Shown here piece after piece: positions 58,038-64,000 of a stretch of DNA of 64,000 nucleotides. The translations under genes were made by a program, and so were the position numbers. How positions within the stretch are numbered: the first letter of the stretch is position 1; the number at the start of each line of letters is the position of its first letter. Source of the stretch: Hymenobacter sp. 15J16-1T3B (lineage in GTDB: Bacteria; Bacteroidota; Bacteroidia; Cytophagales; Hymenobacteraceae); contig NZ_JAJFAV010000002.1 of the NCBI RefSeq assembly GCF_020711235.1, positions 496,001 to 560,000 on the forward strand, written 5' to 3'. Under the pieces are notes generated by a model. The model did not search any database and had not been told where the DNA came from. It was given only the letters and a program-made list of their open reading frames with translations.

Positions 58038-59495
58038 ATGCATCCTGCCCTGACCCTCGCTATTGCTCCCCACAAATACCAGGTGGTGGCCGACCACCTG
58101 GCGGCCCAGATCCGGGGTGGCGCGCTGCGCCCGGGCGACAAGCTGCCCTCGGTGCGGGTGCTGAGTCGGGAGCAGGGCCTGAGCGTGAGTACCATTCTGC
58201 AGGCCTACTACGCGCTGGAAGCCGGCGGTTTGGTGGAGGTCCGGCCCCAGTCGGGCTACTACGTGCGGCTCGGGCGGCCGGCGGCCCTGCCCACGCCCAC
58301 GCGGCCCTCGGCGCAGCCGCCGGAAGCCTCGGGCTTCAGCGAAGCCGAGGACCTGATTGCCGAGTACGCCGCGCACATGCACCGGCCGGAGCTGCTGCCG
58401 CTTTCGGTGTCGGTGCCCGACCCCTCGGTGCTGCCCATTGCCCGGCTGGCCGCGGCCGTCCGGCAGGCCCAGCAGCAGCTCGGGCAGGCCGGCACCCGCT
58501 ACGAGCCCGCGCAGGGCAACCAACTGCTGCGCCAGCAGATTGCCCGCTACAGCGTGCTGTGGGGCGGGCAGCTCACCGAGCACGAGCTGCTCACCACCGA
58601 GGGCTGCATGGCGGCCATATCCCTGTGCCTGCTGGCCATTACCAAGCCCGGCGATACGCTGGCCGTGGAAAGCCCCACCTACCTGGGCGTGCTGCAGCTG
58701 GCCCGGGCCCTGGGCCGGCGGGTGCTGGAGCTGCCCACCCACCCCGAAACGGGCGTGGAACTGGACGCGCTGGCCGACCACCTGGCGGCGGGCCGCGTGC
58801 AGGCCTGCCTGCTCACGCCCAACTTCAACAACCCCATGGGCAGCTGCATGCCCGAGGCGCACAAGCGCCGGCTGGTGCAGCTGCTGGAGCACTACCAGGT
58901 ACCGCTCATCGAGGACGACCTGTACGGCGACCTATACTTTGGGGCGCAGCGCCCCAAGCCCTGCAAGTCCTTCGACCGCAGCGGGCTGGTGCTCTGGTGC
59001 GGCTCGGTGAGCAAAACGCTGGCCCCGGGCTACCGCGTGGGCTGGGTGGCACCAGGCCGCTACCTCGAGCAGCTCAAGCGCCTGAAGCTCTACCAGCAAG
59101 TGGCTTCGCCCGGCCTTACCCACCAGGCCATCGGCCACTTGCTGGCCACCGGCCGCTACGAGCTGCACCTGCGGCGGCTGCGGCGCTTTCTGCTCGATAA
59201 TTACCGGCGCTACGCCCAGGTTATCGAGGCGGAATTCACGGGCACGAAAGTGAGCCGGCCCCAGGGAGGCTTCCTGCTGTGGGTGGAGTTGCCGGCCCAG
59301 GTCAGCGCCACGGAGCTGTTTCGGCAAGCGGCGGCGGCCGGCATCAGTTTGGCGCCCGGCCGCATGTTCACCCTGCACGAGCAGTACCACAACTGCTTCC
59401 GCCTCAGCTACGGCCTGCCCTTTACGCCGGAGGTGGAAGCCGGCCTGGTGCGCCTGGGCGGGCTCATTCGCGACGCCATTCGCGCGGCCGGCTAA
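58038..59495 (+). CDS. MocR-type regulator (GntR helix-turn-helix fused to class I aminotransferase-like domain)
   Basis: A 485-residue regulator. The winged-helix GntR domain is at about 10-78 (RPGDKLPSVRVLSREQGLSVSTILQAYYALEAGGLVEVRPQSGYYV), then a linker, then the fold-type-I aminotransferase domain from about 115, with NFNNPMGSCMPE, EDDLYGDLYF and the PLP-binding Lys326 in GSVSKTLAPGYRVGW. Such proteins bind PLP and control vitamin B6, amino acid or other genes. No pdx genes are nearby, so the target is not evident. It starts 43 bases after the SnoaL gene and ends 47 bases before a DinB gene. Confidence 0.93.
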   Translation: MHPALTLAIAPHKYQVVADHLAAQIRGGALRPGDKLPSVRVLSREQGLSVSTILQAYYALEAGGLVEVRPQSGYYVRLGRPAALPTPTRPSAQPPEASGFSEAEDLIAEYAAHMHRPELLPLSVSVPDPSVLPIARLAAAVRQAQQQLGQAGTRYEPAQGNQLLRQQIARYSVLWGGQLTEHELLTTEGCMAAISLCLLAITKPGDTLAVESPTYLGVLQLARALGRRVLELPTHPETGVELDALADHLAAGRVQACLLTPNFNNPMGSCMPEAHKRRLVQLLEHYQVPLIEDDLYGDLYFGAQRPKPCKSFDRSGLVLWCGSVSKTLAPGYRVGWVAPGRYLEQLKRLKLYQQVASPGLTHQAIGHLLATGRYELHLRRLRRFLLDNYRRYAQVIEAEFTGTKVSRPQGGFLLWVELPAQVSATELFRQAAAAGISLAPGRMFTLHEQYHNCFRLSYGLPFTPEVEAGLVRLGGLIRDAIRAAG

Positions 59496-59542
59496 TTGGC
59501 GCCGGGCTACTTGCTTTTACTTCCACCTAACCTTAGAACTGC

Positions 59543-60109
59543 ATGAAACAACCGAACTGGTTTGAGCGCGACTTTTCCCGTCCCGTCGACCCGCGCCTGC
59601 TGCCCGCGCTGCTGGAGCGGCTGCTGGGCACCCCGGCCCGGCTCGAAGAAAAGCTGGCCGGCATAGCCCCCGAATGGTTGACGACGCGGGTAGATGGGAC
59701 GTGGACCATTCAGGAAAACGTGGGCCACCTGGCCGATCTGGAGCCCCTGTGGCTGGGCCGGCTGGAAGACATCGTCGACGGGGCGGCCGAGCTGCGCTCT
59801 ACCGACCTGAACAACGAGGCCACCACCCGGGCCGGGCACAACGCCGTGCCGCTGGCCGCGCTACTGCAGAGCTTCCGGCAGCAGCGCCTGCGCACGGTGC
59901 ACCGCCTGCAGGCGCTGAGCGACGACGTGCTGGACCGCGCGGCGCTGCACCCGCGCCTGCGCACCCCCATGCGGCCGGTGGACCTGTTCGCGTTTGTGGC
60001 CGAGCACGACGACCATCACTTGGCCCGCATCAGTGCCCTGGCCCGCCAGCTGGCCGGCGCCCAGGCCGCGGATATGATTTCGCCCGCTGCTACTCCCTTG
60101 CCCGCATGA
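59543..60109 (+). CDS. DinB-superfamily protein
   Basis: A 188-residue four-helix metal-binding protein: WTIQENVGHLADLEPLWLGRLEDI supplies the first His, and FVAEHDDHHLARISAL the C-terminal His pair, the usual DinB triad. DinB members include thiol transferases (BstA/DinB), but substrates are mostly unknown. The stop overlaps the start of the permease gene by 4 bases (ATGA), so translation is probably coupled. Confidence 0.9.
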   Translation: MKQPNWFERDFSRPVDPRLLPALLERLLGTPARLEEKLAGIAPEWLTTRVDGTWTIQENVGHLADLEPLWLGRLEDIVDGAAELRSTDLNNEATTRAGHNAVPLAALLQSFRQQRLRTVHRLQALSDDVLDRAALHPRLRTPMRPVDLFAFVAEHDDHHLARISALARQLAGAQAADMISPAATPLPA

Positions 60110-61662
60110 GCCGCCTCTTCGCCACCAAACCCCTGGCCGTGCTGCTGGGCGAGGCCAACGCGGCCGGCGCCCTGAAGCGCACCCTCGGCGCGGGGCACCT
60201 GACGGCCCTGGGCGTCGGGGCCATCATCGGCTCGGGCCTGTTTATCCGCACCGCCAACGCCGTTTCGCAGGCCTCGGGCCCGGCCGTGACGCTGGCCTTC
60301 GTGCTGGCCGCCCTGGGCTGCGTGTTTGCCGGGCTGTGCTACGCCGAATTCGCCGCCATGATTCCCATTGCCGGCTCGGCCTACACCTACGCCTACACCA
60401 CCATGGGCGAGTTTGTGGCCTGGGTGATTGGCTGGGCGCTGATCATGGAATACGCCCTGGGCGCGGCCACCGTGAGCATCGGCTGGAGCGAGTACCTGAG
60501 CAAGCTCCTGGACGCCTTCGGCGTGCACCTGCCCTACGGGCTCACGCACTCGCCCCTGGAAAGCGCCGTGCTGGGCGGCGTGACCGAGCACGGCCTTGTC
60601 AACCTGCCGGCGGTGCTGGTGGTGGTGGCCCTGAGCCTGCTGCTGATCAAGGGCACCCAGGAATCGGCCGTGTTCAACTCCGTAATGGTGGTGGTGAAAG
60701 TAACCGTCGTGCTGCTCTTCATCGGGGTGGGCTGGCAGTTCATCAACCCCGCCAACCACACGCCCTACCTGATTCCGGACGACGCCGCGCCGGTGCGCAA
60801 CGCCGCCGGGCAAATCGTGCGCGAGTACTCGGCCTGGAACAAGCACGGGCTGGGCGGCATCCTGGGCGGGGCGGCCATTGTGTTCTTTGCCTTCATCGGG
60901 TTTGATGCCGTGAGCACGGCCGCGCAGGAAGCCCGCAACCCCCGGCGCGACATGCCCATCAGCATCCTGGGCTCCTTGGCCATTTGCACCGTGCTCTACG
61001 TGCTGTTTGGCCACGTGCTGACGGGCGTGGCCCACTGGCGCGAGTTTGCCGACCCCTCGCTCGGGGCGGAGGCCTCGGTGGCTTACGCCATCCGGGCGCA
61101 CATGCCCGGTTACGGCTGGCTGGCCACGGCCGTCACGCTGGCCATTCTGCTGGGCTTCTCGTCGGTGGTGCTGGTGATGCTTATGGGCCAGAGCCGGGTG
61201 TTCTTCTCCATGGCCCAGGACGGGCTGATGCCCCGGGCCTTTGCCGAGCTGCACCCGCGCTACCGCACGCCCTACAAGTCCAACCTCGTGCTCATGGGCT
61301 TCGTGGGCGTGTTTGCCGCCTTCGTGCCCGGCTCCCTGGCCGGCGACCTGACCTCCTTCGGCACCCTGCTGGCCTTCGTGCTGGTGTCTATCGGCGTGTG
61401 GCTGATGCGCCGTTCGCACCCCGCGCAGCCCCGCCCGTTCCGGGCCCCGCTCTCCTCGCCGCGCTTTCCGCTGATACCGCTGCTGGGCGCCATGCTCTGC
61501 GCCGCGCTGATTGCGGCCCTGGATGCCTTTACGCTGCAGGTAGCCGCCATCTGGATGCTGTTGGGCTTCGCGGTGTACTTTCTCTACGGCCGCAAAAACT
61601 CCAAGCTGCAGCAAGGCATTGTGGTGCTGCCCGAGGAGCTGGCCGAGCCGGTAGGCAAGTAG
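60106..61662 (+). CDS. Amino acid permease, APC superfamily
   Basis: A 518-residue inner membrane transporter with about 12 membrane segments. Characteristic is the first helix GVGAIIGSGLFIRTANAVS and YAEFAAMIPIAGSAYTYAYTTMGEF, then FIGFDAVSTAAQEARNPRRDMPISILGS. These match cationic-amino-acid-transporter-like (CAT) bacterial permeases. The substrate is not certain. The ATG overlaps the DinB stop. Downstream is the repeat at 61723. Confidence 0.93.
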   Translation: MSRLFATKPLAVLLGEANAAGALKRTLGAGHLTALGVGAIIGSGLFIRTANAVSQASGPAVTLAFVLAALGCVFAGLCYAEFAAMIPIAGSAYTYAYTTMGEFVAWVIGWALIMEYALGAATVSIGWSEYLSKLLDAFGVHLPYGLTHSPLESAVLGGVTEHGLVNLPAVLVVVALSLLLIKGTQESAVFNSVMVVVKVTVVLLFIGVGWQFINPANHTPYLIPDDAAPVRNAAGQIVREYSAWNKHGLGGILGGAAIVFFAFIGFDAVSTAAQEARNPRRDMPISILGSLAICTVLYVLFGHVLTGVAHWREFADPSLGAEASVAYAIRAHMPGYGWLATAVTLAILLGFSSVVLVMLMGQSRVFFSMAQDGLMPRAFAELHPRYRTPYKSNLVLMGFVGVFAAFVPGSLAGDLTSFGTLLAFVLVSIGVWLMRRSHPAQPRPFRAPLSSPRFPLIPLLGAMLCAALIAALDAFTLQVAAIWMLLGFAVYFLYGRKNSKLQQGIVVLPEELAEPVGK

Positions 61663-61722
61663 GGCGGCTGTTTAGGAACGTCCTGCCGAGCCTCACAAGA
61701 CTACTGCCCGCTGCTAGAAAAA

Positions 61723-61832
61723 CGTCATGTCGAGCTTGTCGAGACATCTCGCGTGCTGATGCCGGATAGTAGAATCATGTACAACGAGAAGAATACTATC
61801 CAGCGAGATGTCTCGACCAGCTCGACATGACG
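61723..61832. repeat. Dispersed inverted-repeat element, copy 3
   Basis: The outer arm CGTCATGTCGAG and its complement CTCGACATGACG bound 110 bp; inside are GAGACATCTCGC/GCGAGATGTCTC and a GGATAGTA/TACTATCC pair. It is close to the element at 915-1019 in both layers. It lies in the gap between the permease and DUF1572 genes and has no frame of its own. Confidence 0.85.
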
Positions 61833-61916
61833 GCCTAGCGTTGTCGGACTGGCTCTTGACCGGTTGCAGGCACAATTCCCGCTACTCTTTTTCATCACCT
61901 TACACCCCCTTTCGTC

Positions 61917-62498
61917 ATGGCTCCGGACTACCTCACCAGCGTAAGAAAACAGTTCGAGTACTACAAGCTGCTTGGCGACAAAACCTTCGCGCAACTCCCG
62001 GACGAGGCCTTATTCTGGCAGTACAACGCCGAAAGCAACAGCATTGCCATCCTCGTGCAGCACCTGTGGGGCAACATGCTCTCCCGCTGGACTGATTTTC
62101 TGACCTCCGACGGCGAGAAGGACTGGCGCAACCGCGACGCGGAATTTGAAGCCGGCATTCAGACCCGGCAGGAGCTGCTGGCCAAGTGGGAAGCGGGCTG
62201 GGCGTGCTTGTTCACGGCCCTGGATTCCGTTACGGAAGCCAACGCGGACACCATCGTCTACATCCGCAACCAGGGCCACTCCGTGACCGAGGCCGTGAAC
62301 CGGCAGCTGGCGCACTACCCCTACCACGTGGGCCAGATTGTCTTCCTCGGTAAGATGGCCCTCGACGGGCAGTGGAAGTCCCTGTCCATTCCGCGGGGCA
62401 ACTCGCAGGGCTACAACGCGGAAAAGTTTGCCCAGCCCAAGCGCACGGCCCATTTCACCGACGAGTACCTGCAAGGCGCGGCCCCGACAGCGTCCTAA
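61917..62498 (+). CDS. DUF1572 / DinB-superfamily protein
   Basis: A 193-residue protein starting MAPDYLTSVRKQFEYYKLLGDKTFAQLPDEALFW. It has the DUF1572 features NSIAILVQHLWGNMLSRWTDFLTSDGEKDWRNRDAEFE, and LAHYPYHVGQIVFLGKM with the second His set. It is a likely metal-binding relative of DinB of unknown function. The gene follows the repeat at 61723 and precedes a GNAT gene by 85 bp. Confidence 0.9.
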   Translation: MAPDYLTSVRKQFEYYKLLGDKTFAQLPDEALFWQYNAESNSIAILVQHLWGNMLSRWTDFLTSDGEKDWRNRDAEFEAGIQTRQELLAKWEAGWACLFTALDSVTEANADTIVYIRNQGHSVTEAVNRQLAHYPYHVGQIVFLGKMALDGQWKSLSIPRGNSQGYNAEKFAQPKRTAHFTDEYLQGAAPTAS

Positions 62499-62583
62499 GC
62501 CGAGCACTGAAAAGCAACCACCGCGCGTAAGTCCACCCCGCCGGCCAGAACACACTTCTCGTAGACGCATTCCCCTTAATGGT

Positions 62584-63132
62584 ATGTCCGCTTCTGATTC
62601 AATAGGCCACACAGAACCCACTGTCCGCCCCGAGGCCGGGGGCGCCACCAGCGCCGCGGCGCAGCCGGTGCGCATCCTCGCCTACCAGCCGCAGTACGCC
62701 CCGGATTTCAAGCGCCTGAACGTTGCCTGGATCGAGCAGTATTTCGTGCTGGAAGCCGCCGACCTGAAGATGCTGGACCACCCGGAGGATTACGTGCTGC
62801 GGCCGGGCGGCCAGATTCTGCTAGCCGAGTACCAGGGGCAGATAGTAGGGGCCTGCGCGCTGGTGCGCATGAGCGCCGACACGCTGGAGCTAGCGAAAAT
62901 GGCCGTGTCGCCGGCGGCGCAGGGCTTAGGCATTGGCCAGCTGCTCGCGGAGGAAGCCCTGGCTACGGCCCGGCGCATGGGCGCGCGGCGGGTGTATCTG
63001 GAAAGCAACACCGCCCTCACGGCGGCCATCGGGCTGTATTACAAACTTGGCTTCCGCAAAATTGAACCGGACCGTCCCTCGCCCTACGAGCGGGTCAACA
63101 TCCACATGGAGCTGCTCCTGGCCGAAGGGTAG
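62584..63132 (+). CDS. GNAT family N-acetyltransferase
   Basis: A 182-residue acetyltransferase. The acetyl-CoA site reads LAKMAVSPAAQGLGIGQLLAEEALATARRMGARRVYLESN and the end is YYKLGFRKIE. About 28 N-terminal residues are low-complexity. Substrate unknown. I start at MSASDSIGHTE. The DinB gene at 63161 follows 28 bases later. Confidence 0.9.
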   Translation: MSASDSIGHTEPTVRPEAGGATSAAAQPVRILAYQPQYAPDFKRLNVAWIEQYFVLEAADLKMLDHPEDYVLRPGGQILLAEYQGQIVGACALVRMSADTLELAKMAVSPAAQGLGIGQLLAEEALATARRMGARRVYLESNTALTAAIGLYYKLGFRKIEPDRPSPYERVNIHMELLLAEG

Positions 63133-63160
63133 CGCCCCGCGCGAACAACCGGCTCCGCAA

Positions 63161-63667
63161 ATGGAAATTCCAACCATTGCCTCGTTTCTGGACTACCGGG
63201 AGAAACTCGGCCAGCGCACCATCCGCCTGGTGACGCTGGTGCCCCCGGCCCAGCTGGAGTGGCGCTGCCGCCCCGGCGGCTTCACCATCGGCGACACGAT
63301 TCGCCACCTGGCCGCCATCGAGCGGTATCTGTACGCCGAAATTGCGGCCGGTAGGCCCGCGGCTTATGCGGGTTGCGGCCGGGATTTGGCCGACGGGCCC
63401 GCGCAGGTACTGAACTTCTACCGACGCCTGCGCGCCGAGTCGACGGCCATCTTCAGCGGCCTTGCGGATGCGGACCTGCACCGGAACTGCCGGACGCCCG
63501 GCAACGGACAGATTGCTCTGTGGAAATGGCTCCGGGCTTTGCTCGATCATGAAATTCACCACCGGGGGCAGCTGTACGTGTACCTGGGCCTGCTAGGCGT
63601 GCCGGCTCCGCCGCTGTTGGGCCTTACTTCCGAAGAAGTAATTGGGCTGAGCACCTCTGCCCGGTAA
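63161..63667 (+). CDS. DinB-superfamily protein
   Basis: A 168-residue DinB protein with FTIGDTIRHLAAIERYLYAEI (first His) and LRALLDHEIHHRGQLYVYLGLLGV (His pair), the third DinB-like protein in 4 kb. Function unknown. It is the last protein-coding gene of the window; nothing is seen in the 63668-63905 stretch after it. Confidence 0.9.
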   Translation: MEIPTIASFLDYREKLGQRTIRLVTLVPPAQLEWRCRPGGFTIGDTIRHLAAIERYLYAEIAAGRPAAYAGCGRDLADGPAQVLNFYRRLRAESTAIFSGLADADLHRNCRTPGNGQIALWKWLRALLDHEIHHRGQLYVYLGLLGVPAPPLLGLTSEEVIGLSTSAR

Positions 63668-63905
63668 TGCACCGCACAATGTCAACGCTTTGGTACCAGC
63701 TAAGGCGGCCTGCGGACGTCGTCGTTACACGACCAACGCGGGTTGCCCCGTCGAGGTTTCTTGCTCAGTGGGTTGCTCTTATCGTCGGCTAAGAACTAGT
63801 TACCCAGCGTCAGCTCGCAGGGCTCGACGGAACGGCCGGTGTTTTTTTGCTAGACTTTTTGGCTTGCCCGCTGCTCTGCAGGTTACCGTTAGCTTGCCTA
63901 TAAGG

Positions 63906-63929
63906 TCTTGTAAACCGGTATTTACAAGA
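63906..63929 (-). terminator. Perfect hairpin after the tRNA gene
   Basis: TCTTGTAAA and TTTACAAGA form a 9-bp stem with the 6-nt loop CCGGTA, starting 7 bases beyond the 3' end of the tRNA-Arg on the minus strand. There is no T tract, yet position suggests a terminator or a processing signal. Confidence 0.65.
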
Positions 63930-63936
63930 TAGTTAG

Positions 63937-64000
63937 TAGCCGCGACGGGAATCGAACCCATATCAAGCGTTTAGGAAACGCCTATTCTATCCGTTGAACT
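63937..64000 (-). tRNA. tRNA-Arg(CCU), 3' part
   Basis: The gene begins beyond the right edge. On the minus strand the sequence shows a D-arm part, anticodon stem GGCGT/ACGCT with loop TTCCTAA (anticodon CCT at 63973-63975), T arm GGGTTCGATTCCC and 3' acceptor half CGCGGCT with discriminator A. CCA is not encoded. The 5' acceptor should read AGCCGCG. Confidence 0.85.

Noticed and set aside
1-64000. CRISPR array, riboswitch, rRNA or insertion sequence
   Set aside because: Looked for regularly spaced direct repeats, known riboswitch cores, rRNA segments and transposase motifs; none recognised.

Overview
The window reads as a chromosomal segment of a GC-rich Bacteroidota bacterium, most likely Hymenobacter or a close Cytophagales relative (inference). 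The reasons are two SusC/SusD pairs, a one-piece hybrid two-component regulator, Bacteroidota-type -7 boxes (TAnnTTTG-like) in GC-rich DNA, and dispersed intergenic inverted repeats. Almost all of it is coding; most long open frames opposite real genes are GC-driven shadows and are left out.

Region 1 (1-19.4 kb) starts with the 5' part of an M13 peptidase gene. It continues with a large leftward polysaccharide-utilisation locus, in transcription order: SusC, SusD, a GH2 beta-glucuronidase-like enzyme, an agarase-like glycosidase, a CE6-like acetylesterase, a GH10 xylanase, a GH3 glycosidase, an SDR mannonate oxidoreductase, mannonate dehydratase (uxuA) and a LacI-type regulator. A second LacI regulator is divergent from susC, with LacI-type palindromes between them. 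The set fits acetylated glucuronoxylan breakdown joined to glucuronate catabolism.

Region 2 (19.4-42.5 kb) is a stress island: six double-domain universal stress proteins, three multi-BON-domain proteins, an Mla/Mce-type lipid transporter (permease, ATPase, substrate-binding protein), a DUF2892 membrane protein, a CPBP protease, an amidohydrolase with altered metal ligands, a P-type cation ATPase, an L,D-transpeptidase, a D-lactate dehydrogenase-like enzyme and an MBL/beta-CASP ribonuclease-like protein. Its transcription units carry TGAC-N4-GTCA-like palindromes. Two of these lie exactly 58.5 bp from an identical CATCTTTG box, and two others lie 36.5 bp from a weaker box, which suggests one CRP/FNR-family regulon. 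This is the most novel signal in the window.

Region 3 (42.5-55.6 kb) is a second locus: hybrid regulator, SusC, SusD and three consecutive GH30 enzymes, by analogy aimed at a beta-glucan such as beta-1,6-glucan.

Region 4 (55.6-64 kb) is a rightward set of housekeeping or accessory genes: an AraC regulator, a PEBP protein, a SnoaL-like protein, a MocR regulator, three DinB-superfamily proteins, an amino-acid permease and a GNAT acetyltransferase. It ends in a partial tRNA-Arg(CCU) on the minus strand. No phage, insertion sequence, CRISPR array or rRNA was seen.
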